A DNA stretch of 54,219 bases from Candidatus Woesearchaeota archaeon (GCA_016185625.1 JACPND010000020.1:1-54219), one strand, 5' to 3'; shown: positions 1-7,910, counted from the stretch's first letter. The notes: generated by a model from the sequence alone, not told the origin. Made by a program: numbers and translations.

Positions 1-1
1 C

Positions 2-32
2 ACCAAGGCTATTATTGATGAAGTGTTTTAAT
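2..32 (+). CDS. Possible 3' end of a gene entering from outside the window
   Basis: One forward frame is open from the window edge to a TAA at 30-32 and reads TKAIIDEVF. This could be the last nine codons of an upstream gene. The piece is too short to identify and may be chance. Confidence 0.2.
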
Positions 33-154
33 ATGCGATTGTTGAATGTAAGTTTATCGATATCCACATGAGAAGAAGATACGCTCTATTTAAAGGTTTT
101 TTTGACTATTCAAAAAAGGTGAATCGCTCTCGGAGATACTGATATTGTAATACT

Positions 155-415
155 TCATTCCTGTTTCTCATCCATTTGCCATTCATGATGAATTCCATTG
201 AATTGCTTACTTTTTATTGGACCAGTAGAACATGTTTTGACTTCAACGCGAAACATTGATCTTGTTTTTGGATTACTTGCCAAAATATCGACGCTTTTTG
301 TATTCCCGAAAGTAAGAGTGCCGGTAATATTTCTCATAGCTAACTGGGCTAAAACGTAAGATTCTCCAGCCAGACTGACATTTTGAATGCCGATTTTGGT
401 TTTAGACATTGACAA
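155..415 (-). CDS. PD-(D/E)XK-like nuclease-fold protein, probably C-terminally truncated
   Basis: An 86-residue ORF. It has the layout of small archaeal PD-(D/E)XK endonuclease-fold proteins: an N-terminal G-E-S-Y-V-L helix (about residues 17-24), then VDILASN (about 42-48), then FRVEVKT (about 55-61), matching the E...D...ExK core. Members of such families usually continue for another 40-80 residues with a beta-strand and helix, so the ORF stops early. The sequence downstream of the stop does not obviously restore the family in another frame. Its start lies against the remnant of an AAA+ ATPase gene on the other strand. It may be a decayed or recently inserted gene. The fold call is moderately sure; activity is doubtful. 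Confidence 0.5.
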   Translation of the reverse strand: MSMSKTKIGIQNVSLAGESYVLAQLAMRNITGTLTFGNTKSVDILASNPKTRSMFRVEVKTCSTGPIKSKQFNGIHHEWQMDEKQE

Positions 416-602
416 TCTCCCTGCCGTCGTGGATTACGAATACTTGGCGAAGAAAAGCGAAGGATATTCTTTTCGGGAGCTGGAGCGCTGCTGGAATATG
501 CTGATGTATCATTATCTGGAAGATAAGACAGAACTTACCTCTGCGGTACTCCGTGGTTTGCTGAAAGATAACGCCTTGGAAGAGAAGATGGCGTACGGGT
601 AG
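387..602 (+). pseudogene. Remnant of an AAA+ ATPase (C-terminal lid fragment)
   Basis: The 71-codon ORF reads VDYEYLAKKSEGYSFRELER from about residue 15. This is the signature of the helical lid of FtsH/VAT/Vps4-type AAA+ ATPases (D-x-x-x-L-A-x-x-S/T-E-G-Y-S). The Walker A, Walker B and arginine-finger parts are absent upstream, where the opposite-strand nuclease-like gene lies instead. No promoter or ribosome-binding site is evident for the fragment. I read it as the 3' end of a gene whose front was lost or displaced by insertion or rearrangement. Confidence 0.45.
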
Positions 603-644
603 AGCTTTTATCGAGAAGACAAAACGAGTGGCAAAGGCTTTTAG

Positions 645-1337
645 TTAAAGCGCCTTCACTCTTCCCGGCAGGTTCTGGAAGACTTCTCCCTGCGCAATCA
701 TCTGCTCCAGAATCTTCTCCGTATCAACGATCGAGGATCTTTCAATCAAGGTTTCGATGGGCACGCCCTGTCCCTCATCCAGCTCGCGGATTAATCTTGC
801 CAATTTCTGCAGAGGAACAAGAAGGACATTGTCCTTCTGTTCAGAAGGGAAAACTATCCCTCCTTGAACAAGAGGCTCTTCAACGACACTCTCCACCGCA
901 ACAACTTCTTCTACAATGGCTTGCGGCGCCGTTACGGCTCTCAGTTTACGATGATGGAGCTCCAACGCCCGCACCTTTAACCACAACAGATTGATTTTCC
1001 GGATAATTTCTATCGCCAGGTATTTCTCCTGATCATACATCCGCACCCGGCCGATGACCATGACGGCATCGCTGATCATCACCCGAGAAACCGCTGCGTT
1101 TTCTTCAAACGACCGGGCGATGATTTTGCCGGTGCCATCATCAATCCATAAGTTAGTGATATTGCCCAGTTCTTCTTTATTGACGACAATGGCGCCTATA
1201 TTCAGGCGATATATTTTTTCCTCTCCACACAAAAGATAATTCGGCGACTGTTCCTGCTCCTGCACATAGGTTCCGTCCAGAATCTGCCGGATAGTCAATT
1301 TAATTGCCGGAAAGCGCGTAAAAGTTTCCATGGTCAT
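645..1337 (-). CDS. RPA-like single-stranded DNA-binding protein (OB-fold plus winged helix)
   Basis: 230 residues. An OB-fold spans about residues 35-115, with IDDGTGKIIARSF and VMVIGRVRMYDQEKYLAI strands typical of RPA32/COG3390-type archaeal proteins. A linker follows, then a C-terminal winged-helix-like segment (about 180-228), as in RPA32. Such proteins bind ssDNA during replication and repair. The start ATG overlaps the MCM stop codon (ATGA), so the two are translationally coupled and probably act together at the fork. A second ATG lies two codons in. No large RPA subunit is in the window. Confidence 0.75.
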   Translation of the reverse strand: MTMETFTRFPAIKLTIRQILDGTYVQEQEQSPNYLLCGEEKIYRLNIGAIVVNKEELGNITNLWIDDGTGKIIARSFEENAAVSRVMISDAVMVIGRVRMYDQEKYLAIEIIRKINLLWLKVRALELHHRKLRAVTAPQAIVEEVVAVESVVEEPLVQGGIVFPSEQKDNVLLVPLQKLARLIRELDEGQGVPIETLIERSSIVDTEKILEQMIAQGEVFQNLPGRVKAL

Positions 1338-3352
1338 AATCGCTGGACGAAGTTCCGCTTGGGTTCAAAGACATCGCCGGAACGGCGCAATTTCTCCAAC
1401 ACCTCTTCAACTTGGCCGACAGTCATGTTTTTCTCCTTGGCTGCTTCCACAATCGCTTCCAGCGGAATCAGTTTTGAGTTCAGCTGCTTCTCTAAGGCAT
1501 CAATAATCTCTTTAAGGACGCCAATATTACTGCGCTGCGTGGCGGTGATCCTGCTGCTCAGGCGGTCAATGTCAATTTTACCTGTCTCGTTGTCTTTGGC
1601 AATCTGACTCAGGCAATAATTGATGAGTTCGATGGCTTTCTGGGCATCTTTTTTCGTGACGGTCTTGGACAATCGTATTTTTGCTGAGGCTTCCGAAAGC
1701 CTGATTAACGCTTCCAGTTGCCTGGCCGTGATAGGGACGGGAGCACGCTTACCTTCGGTTGCGGTATCACTATTACGCATCGTGATATAATATTCTTTGA
1801 TTTCTTCAATTGCCGCATCGGTCATTTTTGGATTGCCCGTCTGGCGGATATACGAGAAATATTTTGTCAGCAGATTGGTGCTTATTTCCGCTTTGGCTTT
1901 TTCCGGGTTCTTGTGCAGGGCCAGGATAAACGTAGCGGTCTGCTCATCTTTTTCCCGCTGAGGATTATCTTGCACCGGAAAAATAAGGTCGAAACGATTG
2001 ATTAATGTGGGCGGCAGATCAATCTGCTCGGCGAGGAGCCCATAAGGATCGAACCGCCCGTGTTTCGGGTTAGCCGCCGCCAAGACGGTCGTTTCACAGC
2101 GCAACGTCGCCTGAATATTTGCTTTGCTGATACTTACTTGCTGCTGTTCCAGGCCTTCGTGGAGTGCAGCACGATCTTCTTTTGTCATCTTATCTAACTC
2201 GTCGATAATCGCAAATCCGTGATTGGCTAATACCAGTGTTCCTGCTTCCAGGCTCCAGCCGCCGAGAAATTCATCTCGTACGACAGATGCGGTGAGGCCG
2301 GCACCACTCGCCCCTTTTCCTGATGTAAAACGCGCTTTTGGGGCGACCTTGGAGATTCTCTTCAGCATCTGACTTTTTCCCGCTCCTGGATCACCAATAA
2401 GGAGCACATGCATGTCTCCTCTGGTCACCACGCCGTCCGGCCGCTCCTTCTTGCACCCTCCGGCCAACTGCAGTACCAGGGCTTCTTTGATCTTGTCATG
2501 GCCAAAAATAGACGGAACGATGCTGTTGGAAAGCACTGCCAGGACGTCCGGGCTTTTGGCAATTTTCCTGATTTCCTCCATTTCCTTTTCATTAATTTTC
2601 AGGTTAAAGAAATCCTCCTGCATCGGCTCTAGGTTATTGGCTTCGATGATCAGGTCGTATTTCACTGATTGTCCTCCAGTCTTGAGGATAATGGGCACTT
2701 CCGTCACCCAGCCATATAAGCGTACTTTTGAACCGGGAGCGGTACGGCGGTCAGAAATAGGTGAAACCAAATCATCTTTCAGAAATACGTTAATGCGCTT
2801 AGGCTGTCCCGCCCCTTCCAACTCATCGGGTGATTCTTCCAGCACGATGCCCTGGCCATCAAGCAGTTCTTTTGAAATTTCTTTAAATTTTCCCTTGCGC
2901 CCGCAGCTGCAGCGGCTGGGCTCGTGATATTTTTGGTCAGTTTGGAACAGAGTAATCATGGTTCCGCAGGAAGGGCATTCGAATTTAACCGTCGTGACGT
3001 GAGGGCGGACATCCGACTTTTTTCTGACGACGCCTTCCGTCCAGAGAAACTTGTTCAGATGCTTGCTCCTTATTTCTGATACCGCTACTTTCTGCGAGTC
3101 AGGAAGATTGGTCAGGCGGACATTGAACTTGGTGATTTTTTGGTCAAAGTCTTTGATGGTCAATTCCGCAGCTTTGAGCACTTCTTCCGGCGCTTCTAGC
3201 AGTTCTTCGCTCAATTCAGTGTTAAATTTTATCAGCTGGGTGAAATCTATGACCAGAAAACTCTGCCCTTTCCGGACGGCTTCTAGGAGTTGGGGGTAAT
3301 AGTTCTGTTCAATAAAGTCCCGAAAAATCTTTTTCTGTTCGTCTACTTCCAT
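1334..3352 (-). CDS. mcm: Replicative DNA helicase MCM
   Basis: 672 residues, normal length for an archaeal MCM. The N-terminal domain carries a zinc site with C126 and C129 and a CSC pair at 148-150. The AAA+ domain has Walker A GDPGAGKSQ, Walker B AIIDELDKM, a sensor-1 stretch TTVLAAANP and the arginine finger LINRFDLIF. A winged-helix tail ends the protein. It forms the hexameric 3'-5' helicase that unwinds DNA at the replication fork. A TATA-like TTTATATATTC lies about 35 bases before the ATG. It is the first gene of a two-gene operon with the RPA-like protein. Confidence 0.97.
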   Translation of the reverse strand: MEVDEQKKIFRDFIEQNYYPQLLEAVRKGQSFLVIDFTQLIKFNTELSEELLEAPEEVLKAAELTIKDFDQKITKFNVRLTNLPDSQKVAVSEIRSKHLNKFLWTEGVVRKKSDVRPHVTTVKFECPSCGTMITLFQTDQKYHEPSRCSCGRKGKFKEISKELLDGQGIVLEESPDELEGAGQPKRINVFLKDDLVSPISDRRTAPGSKVRLYGWVTEVPIILKTGGQSVKYDLIIEANNLEPMQEDFFNLKINEKEMEEIRKIAKSPDVLAVLSNSIVPSIFGHDKIKEALVLQLAGGCKKERPDGVVTRGDMHVLLIGDPGAGKSQMLKRISKVAPKARFTSGKGASGAGLTASVVRDEFLGGWSLEAGTLVLANHGFAIIDELDKMTKEDRAALHEGLEQQQVSISKANIQATLRCETTVLAAANPKHGRFDPYGLLAEQIDLPPTLINRFDLIFPVQDNPQREKDEQTATFILALHKNPEKAKAEISTNLLTKYFSYIRQTGNPKMTDAAIEEIKEYYITMRNSDTATEGKRAPVPITARQLEALIRLSEASAKIRLSKTVTKKDAQKAIELINYCLSQIAKDNETGKIDIDRLSSRITATQRSNIGVLKEIIDALEKQLNSKLIPLEAIVEAAKEKNMTVGQVEEVLEKLRRSGDVFEPKRNFVQRL

Positions 3353-3382
3353 ATACGCCCCACAATCTCCAGAAAAAAAGAA

Positions 3383-3396
3383 TATATAAAGATTTA
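3383..3396 (-). promoter_or_regulatory. TATA box of the mcm operon
   Basis: The reverse strand reads CTTTATATATTC about 32-42 bases before the MCM start, followed by a short leader containing CTGGAG. This is the expected position for an archaeal TBP-dependent promoter with a brief leader. Confidence 0.55.
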
Positions 3397-3397
3397 G

Positions 3398-3943
3398 TTA
3401 CTTCCCTAGCACTTTCTTGAGGTTCTCGATGAGCTTATCCACCGCATCGTTCACTTCTTTCTCAGTCTTCGTTCCGGTACAGACAATCTTACCATTGCTG
3501 AAGAGCAGGAAGGTTGCATTAGTTCCTTTCAGCTTATGCACCAAACCCGGGAACTGCTCCGGCTCGTATTCAGTATTCGGCAGCTTGACACCTAAGATAT
3601 TTAAGTTCAGATCCATGCCGATATGGCCGGAAGCGACGATATTCTGAACGGTAATCTGGGGCTTAATCGTAACATGAATGTCCAGCTTTTTAAGCGCTTT
3701 GATGATCTGTTGGATGGCCAATTCTACATCTCCCATGGTCCTAGCGCCCGTACAGACAATCTTCCCGCTGGAGAACACTAAAGCAGATGTTTTGGGCTCT
3801 TTGATCCTGAGAACAAGACCGGGAAATTGCTCGGGATTGTATTCAGTATTCGGCAAAGTTGCCGCCATCTTCTCTAAAGGGATATCTTTCTCTAACGACG
3901 ACGAAACCACAATATTAACAATTTTAATTTCTTTTTTTGCCAT
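3398..3943 (-). CDS. tbp: TATA-box-binding protein (TBP)
   Basis: 181 residues made of two direct repeats (about 6-90 and 97-181). Each carries the TBP signature PNTEY-x-PEQFPGLV followed by F-S-x-GKIVCTG. The saddle-shaped protein binds promoter TATA elements and recruits TFB and RNA polymerase. The length and both repeats are complete. Two TATA-like sequences lie upstream (around 3957-3970 and 3976-3990), so the gene may be autoregulated by its own product. Confidence 0.97.
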   Translation of the reverse strand: MAKKEIKIVNIVVSSSLEKDIPLEKMAATLPNTEYNPEQFPGLVLRIKEPKTSALVFSSGKIVCTGARTMGDVELAIQQIIKALKKLDIHVTIKPQITVQNIVASGHIGMDLNLNILGVKLPNTEYEPEQFPGLVHKLKGTNATFLLFSNGKIVCTGTKTEKEVNDAVDKLIENLKKVLGK

Positions 3944-4044
3944 AACGATTGCCCCCGCTTATTTAAAAACAGTTTGATTTGTTTATAAATCACAAGAGAG
4001 TATTTAAACGTTTCCTTTATAAATGATAGTTTCTAAAAAAAGTA

Positions 4045-4125
4045 TATACTCTACATAGTTGCTCGGCAGGGGAACACCCCCTTGGTTTCCGGTGGATTTC
4101 TCGACGAGAAAAGAAGACAAATTAA
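4045..4125. other. GC-rich, hairpin-forming intergenic segment
   Basis: Between the TBP and ThiI-like genes a GC-rich patch follows a TATA-like AGTATATACT. It holds AGGGG-aaca-CCCCCT and TTTCTCG-A-CGAGAAA, both able to form hairpins. No ORF covers it. It may be a small RNA or part of the divergent promoter. I do not recognise a known RNA family. Confidence 0.25.
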
Positions 4126-4176
4126 GCGCAAAAGAAAGAGAGGAATGTTTTTAAATAGGCAGCTGGTCGAGAGCGT

Positions 4177-4959
4177 ATGGACGTCTTACTCCTCCGTTAC
4201 GGGGAACTCTTTTTGAAAGGCCAGAACCGGGGTTTCTTTGAGCGCTGTCTGATGAATAATATCCAGAGGATGCTCTCTTGGCCAGTGGAACGGCTCCATT
4301 CGAGACTCATTGTGCCGTATAATCGAGAACATAGTCGTATTACCAGCATCTTTGGGATTACATCGTATTCGCCGGCAGTACGCGTCGAGGCAGATGTTGA
4401 GAAGATACAAAAAGCAACGGTTGAGTTGGTACAAAGCAAAACAGGGACATTTAAAGTAGAAACTCAACGCTCCGACAAGCGGTTTCCTCTCAAATCCCCA
4501 GAATTGAATAGAATAATAGGGCAGTGTGTGGAAGAGCAGACCTCTCTCACATTTGACTTCAAGAAGCCGCAAACTATACTTGGTATCGAAATCCATGAAA
4601 AGGGGGTCTTTCTGTTCACGGAGACGTTTAAGTGCAGAGGTGGTCTGCCGACTGGCGTGGAAGGGAAGGCGCTGGCATTTATTGAGGATGACGCTAGCGT
4701 ATTGGCAGGGATATTGTTCATGAAGCGGGGAGTGCAAGTTCTTCCCGTGGCGTTGGGAGAACGAGATATTTCACTGCTGCAGAAATATAGTCCAAAGAAG
4801 CTGGAGTTGAAGGTGCTGAAGGACGTGGCAGCAATTGAGAAGTATGCGATGGAGCAGAAGATCGATGCGATAGTGTCGAAGAAGAAGTTCGAGAATTTGG
4901 TGTCGTTTAATCCGTTGGCAGCAATAGACCTGAAAGAAAAGAGCGAAATATTTAAATAA
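4177..4959 (+). CDS. ThiI-like THUMP-domain protein with degenerate PP-loop
   Basis: 260 residues. The N-terminal ferredoxin-like domain (LLLRYGELFLKGQNR, 4-18) and a THUMP domain (about 65-150) match ThiI, the tRNA 4-thiouridine synthase. The GGLPTGVEGKA segment (155-165) aligns with the ThiI linker into its PP-loop ATPase. Where ThiI has SGGIDSP this protein has EDDASVL (170-176), and the protein ends about 110 residues short of full ThiI. It probably binds tRNA but cannot activate ATP itself. The TATA box TTTTTAAATAGG about 25 bases upstream supports a leaderless start. A tRNA-thiolation operon lies 0.6 kb downstream on the other strand. Confidence 0.75.
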   Translation: MDVLLLRYGELFLKGQNRGFFERCLMNNIQRMLSWPVERLHSRLIVPYNREHSRITSIFGITSYSPAVRVEADVEKIQKATVELVQSKTGTFKVETQRSDKRFPLKSPELNRIIGQCVEEQTSLTFDFKKPQTILGIEIHEKGVFLFTETFKCRGGLPTGVEGKALAFIEDDASVLAGILFMKRGVQVLPVALGERDISLLQKYSPKKLELKVLKDVAAIEKYAMEQKIDAIVSKKKFENLVSFNPLAAIDLKEKSEIFK

Positions 4960-4972
4960 GTGACGGCACTTA
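4957..4972 (+). promoter_or_regulatory. Inverted-repeat operator of the toxin-antitoxin pair
   Basis: TAAGTG-acgg-CACTTA is a perfect 6-bp inverted repeat placed between a TATA-like ATATTTAAATAA (4947-4959) and the antitoxin ATG. It lies where a ribbon-helix-helix antitoxin would bind to repress its own promoter. It overlaps the ThiI-like stop codon. Confidence 0.45.
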
Positions 4973-4982
4973 CAAACTAAAA

Positions 4983-5213
4983 ATGACTAACATAACCCTT
5001 TCTATTGAGGACTCCATATACAAACAAATGCGAACCTATTCGGAAATCAAATGGAGTGAGTATGTGCGAAAGATGATTCAGAAGAGACTCCAGGAATTAG
5101 AAATTTTGAAAAAACTTCCTAAAAACGAATCTGTTCTCACCATGCTGGCATCCGAAGAAGTATTAAAAAAAGAGTGGGATAATGAAGCTGATGAACGCTG
5201 GAATACGGTATAA
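4983..5213 (+). CDS. Ribbon-helix-helix antitoxin (VapB-like)
   Basis: 76 residues. The N-terminus (NITLSIEDSIYKQMRTYSE, then W-S-E-Y-V-R-K-M-I-Q-K-R) is a ribbon-helix-helix DNA-binding domain of the archaeal VapB type. The acidic C-terminal tail (about 50-76) would bind the toxin. The antitoxin should neutralise the overlapping MazF-like toxin and repress the shared promoter through the inverted repeat just upstream. Its 3' end overlaps the toxin ORF by 32 bases. VapB-type antitoxins more often pair with PIN toxins, so this is a mixed pair. Confidence 0.75.
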   Translation: MTNITLSIEDSIYKQMRTYSEIKWSEYVRKMIQKRLQELEILKKLPKNESVLTMLASEEVLKKEWDNEADERWNTV

Positions 5214-5532
5214 TCAGCGAGACGTGGTGCTTATTCCGTTTCCGTATTCTGATCTGACTGGTGTGAAGTTGCGGCCGGCGTTGATTCTTTCGAATGCCAA
5301 GTTAAACAAAACTGAAGATAGAATCTGCTGTTTGATTACCAGCAATACGCCAGTTGACGGCATAGCACTCGGTAAGAATTGTTTTTTGGAAGGAAATTTG
5401 CCTTTTGAAAGTTGGGTCAAGCCACATCGCTTATTTACGATCAATGAGCGTATTATCAAGAAAAAATTGTGCACCGTCACAAAATCATTTCACACTGCTG
5501 TCCTTCAGGCACTGAATGAGTATTGGGTTTGA
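5182..5532 (+). CDS. MazF/PemK-family endoribonuclease toxin
   Basis: 116 residues. The MazF fold is recognised from YNQRDVVLIPFPYSDLTG (about 9-26), K-L-R-PALILSN (30-39), CCLITSN (about 50-56) and the C-terminal helix of LNEYWV type. The family cleaves single-stranded RNA at specific sequences to slow growth. The start is ATG at 5182 or 5191, inside the antitoxin gene, so translation is coupled. It ends one base before the stop codon of the convergent AbrB-type gene. Confidence 0.8.
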   Translation: MKLMNAGIRYNQRDVVLIPFPYSDLTGVKLRPALILSNAKLNKTEDRICCLITSNTPVDGIALGKNCFLEGNLPFESWVKPHRLFTINERIIKKKLCTVTKSFHTAVLQALNEYWV

Positions 5533-5805
5533 CTACACTTCCATCGTAATCTTGTGCTTATCTTTGGGATGAACAAAAACTTCTTTTCCTTTTTTTAATC
5601 CCATAAAATCAGCAATTCTTTTATTGATTACGACTGCAATGGATGATCCTACTGGGGTTATTGTCGCCGGAGCGCCCAGACCCCAGAATCCTTTTTTCTT
5701 CGCTGCCTCATCGATGGCCTCAGAGGTTTTTTCATCAAAAATCTCTTCACCCGCTGAAGAGTATTTGAGATGTTTTCTGTCACGAATAACTAATTTCCCA
5801 CCCAC
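5533..5805 (-). CDS. SpoVT/AbrB-type domain protein, last gene of the thiolation operon
   Basis: I place the start at GTG 5805, which gives 90 residues. The longer ORF (133 aa) would run deep into the ThiF-like gene in another frame. The C-terminus (TPVGSSIAVVINKRIADFMGLKKGKEVFV...) is a swapped-hairpin AbrB domain like those of antitoxins and small transcription regulators. The preceding part is Lys/Glu-rich with a GFWGLG turn. The gene overlaps the end of the E1-like gene by about 16 bases, so it belongs to that operon. It may regulate it, or it may be an orphan antitoxin next to the MazF toxin on the other strand. Confidence 0.6.
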   Translation of the reverse strand: MGGKLVIRDRKHLKYSSAGEEIFDEKTSEAIDEAAKKKGFWGLGAPATITPVGSSIAVVINKRIADFMGLKKGKEVFVHPKDKHKITMEV

Positions 5806-6737
5806 TTCGAATACGCCGCTAATGCTTCTTGTTCTGATTTTGCTTTGATAAGCGCCCTTCCGTCCTGAAATAAAGTGATGTTCCTGAAGCGCAAGGTATA
5901 GCCGTCGTCTTCCACCACATCTATTTTTTTCCATTTTTCTTTTAGTCCCTGCAAATCTTTCGGTTTTCCAGTTATCTGATATCGTTCTGAAGAACAGAAC
6001 CGGACTTCCCGTACCACGTCTTTTTTTGCCAAATATTCATACCTTCCCCGGCACGTCGGGCAGGCCGGATTTTGTTTTACTTTTAGTTTCTTAAACTCAT
6101 TTGCATTAAGATCAAAATGATGCAATATTGATTCTACTTTTTCTCCAAGTAGTATTTTCACTGCTAAATTCACCTGAAAAGCAGCTATCATCGCGGTAAT
6201 CGTATTCAACACACCCACCGTTTCGCAGGTATCCAGGCTCGCTTCCCGCATAAAACAACGCAAACACGCCCGACCTGGAAAAATCGGCATCACCATGCCG
6301 CTTTCTTTAATCGCTGCGGCATAAATCCAGAGGATTTTTTCTTTCCGGCAGAAATCATTGAGCAACAATCTGGTTTGAAGATTATCGGTGCAGTCCAGAA
6401 CCAGATCATAATTTTTTAAGACACGGATATTAGCACTTGAAAGATGGACGGGCTGCGCATCTATCTTAATTTCCGCATTGACCCCCATTAACTTTTCTTT
6501 TGCCACCGCGGCTTTACTTCTCTCTACATCTTTCTCCGTAAACAGGATCTGCCGCTGCAAATTACTTTCTTCCACCACATCACGGTCAATTAAAAGTAAA
6601 GAACCAATGCCAGAACGCACTAATAATTCCGCCGCTACCGTGCCCAGAGCGCCCACGCCGACAATGGCCACCTTTTTCTTCTCTAATTTCCGCTGTCTTT
6701 CTTCCCCGATCACTAACGCCTGCCGCGAATAGTTCAT
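5790..6737 (-). CDS. E1-like ThiF/MoeB/UbaA adenylyltransferase
   Basis: 315 residues. The Rossmann motif VGVGALG (26-32) and DRDVVEESNLQRQ (51-63) bind ATP. C158/C161 and C226/C229 form the structural zinc site. DTCETVGV (169-176) is the conserved Cys segment. It adenylates the C-terminal GG of a ubiquitin-like sulfur carrier. The C-terminal 80 residues are an extra domain I do not recognise. The start ATG overlaps the TtuA-like stop (ATGA). Neighbours supply the carrier and the tRNA thiolase, so its job is sulfur transfer to tRNA, perhaps also protein sampylation. Confidence 0.9.
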   Translation of the reverse strand: MNYSRQALVIGEERQRKLEKKKVAIVGVGALGTVAAELLVRSGIGSLLLIDRDVVEESNLQRQILFTEKDVERSKAAVAKEKLMGVNAEIKIDAQPVHLSSANIRVLKNYDLVLDCTDNLQTRLLLNDFCRKEKILWIYAAAIKESGMVMPIFPGRACLRCFMREASLDTCETVGVLNTITAMIAAFQVNLAVKILLGEKVESILHHFDLNANEFKKLKVKQNPACPTCRGRYEYLAKKDVVREVRFCSSERYQITGKPKDLQGLKEKWKKIDVVEDDGYTLRFRNITLFQDGRALIKAKSEQEALAAYSKWVGN

Positions 6738-7660
6738 GGAAGCACCTTCCGGATTTGGCAGGCATGGCAGATTCTCCCCTGCGCCGGCTCACCGCATTCC
6801 GCACAGATATTGACCTGCGTATCCTGCTTTCTGGCCTGTTCTTTCAGCAGCGGCAGCATCGCTAAAAAGGAGTTGATGATTCCTTGTTTGGTCCCTTTAT
6901 ACTTTGCTTCAAAGTCATTCAGCATATCACGAATCTGAGCGCGAAACCCTTCGTTCGCATACGGGCATTCAGCAAATTCTACCTGAAATTTTTGCAGCAG
7001 CGCATACAAGCGGGTTTCTTTTTCCGTGCAGAAATAGAGTGGTTTTACCCGCTGCACAAACAGTTCCTGCTCTTCCACGCCGGAAATCGGGCCCAGATGA
7101 GCTGCTAAGCCAGTATTAGCTTTGAAAATATTCATGATAACCGCCTGCGCTTCGTCGTCTAAATTATGCCCCGTGATCACTTTCGTCGCTCCTAACTTCC
7201 GAGCGTGCTTATTCAACAGGTAGCGCCGCCAGACACCGCAGACATTACATGGTTTTTTCTTGGTTCCTTTATTAACAATAGGATAGGCGTCGTCAAGGGT
7301 GTAGCTGAATTCAGCGGTGGTTTTCACGATCGTCAGCGGAATCCGATGCTCAGCGCAAAATTTGTCTAAATCAACCAGCGTCTTTTCCCGGTAATCGTGG
7401 ATGCCTTCATCAATCGCTAAGGCAGAGAGGGGATTGTCCATCTTATTTTTTTCCAGATATTTTTTGGTCAGATACAGCACGGTCAACGAGTCTTTCCCGC
7501 CGGATGCCGCGACACATAGCACATCCTCACGCGCAATCAAATTATATTTTTTAATCGTGTGAAATACTTTTTCTTCGACGTACGAGATGAAGTGGGATCG
7601 GCACAGCGAGCCATGCTGCAGTTCCATGACTGATTTATGAACACACTTAAGGCAATTCAT
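6734..7660 (-). CDS. ttuA: TtuA/Ncs6-type tRNA 2-thiolation enzyme
   Basis: 308 residues from ATG 7660; the longer ORF start would overlap the carrier gene. It has the N-terminal zinc finger (MNCLKC...C20xxH), the PP-loop AASGGKDS (51-58), the PCNVCGVWRR and AECPY cysteines that hold the Fe-S cluster in TtuA, and a C-terminal zinc finger CAECGEPAQGRICHACQ. It adenylates U54 or U34 of tRNA and inserts sulfur supplied by the ThiS/TtuB-like carrier. All key residues are present. It sits between the carrier and the E1-like gene in a tight operon. Confidence 0.9.
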   Translation of the reverse strand: MNCLKCVHKSVMELQHGSLCRSHFISYVEEKVFHTIKKYNLIAREDVLCVAASGGKDSLTVLYLTKKYLEKNKMDNPLSALAIDEGIHDYREKTLVDLDKFCAEHRIPLTIVKTTAEFSYTLDDAYPIVNKGTKKKPCNVCGVWRRYLLNKHARKLGATKVITGHNLDDEAQAVIMNIFKANTGLAAHLGPISGVEEQELFVQRVKPLYFCTEKETRLYALLQKFQVEFAECPYANEGFRAQIRDMLNDFEAKYKGTKQGIINSFLAMLPLLKEQARKQDTQVNICAECGEPAQGRICHACQIRKVLP

Positions 7661-7661
7661 C

Positions 7662-7865
7662 TTATCCACCCGAAATGACACTGAGAAGCTCAATTTCATC
7701 GTTGTTCTTTACCGCTTCATCTGCCGTAAGCACTTCATCGTTACGCACGACGATGACTGTTTCCGGATTGATTTTTAAGTGTTGGAGAAGTTCTTCTACT
7801 TTTGAGCCAGAAAAATTAATCTTTTCGGTGCAGTTCTCTCTCTCGTGAATAATCGTCAGTTTCAT
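7662..7865 (-). CDS. ThiS/MoaD/TtuB ubiquitin-like sulfur carrier
   Basis: 67 residues with a beta-grasp pattern and the required C-terminal Gly-Gly (SVISGG). The E1-like enzyme activates this end to an acyl-adenylate and then a thiocarboxylate, which the TtuA-like enzyme uses. It is the first gene of the operon, with a TATA box at 7911-7924 on the reverse strand and a TAGGAG ribosome-binding site. No molybdopterin or thiamine genes are nearby, so tRNA thiolation is the likely role. Confidence 0.88.
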   Translation of the reverse strand: MKLTIIHERENCTEKINFSGSKVEELLQHLKINPETVIVVRNDEVLTADEAVKNNDEIELLSVISGG

Positions 7866-7910
7866 GGGCCGTCTCCTAGCGAGGCAGTTGGTGTCTTATT
7901 TTGTGCTCTG

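Noticed and set aside
5806-5934. N-terminal extension of the AbrB-type ORF (ATG 5934)
   Set aside because: It would overlap the E1-like gene by about 145 bases in another frame and reads as low-quality basic sequence. A GTG at 5805 fits operon spacing.
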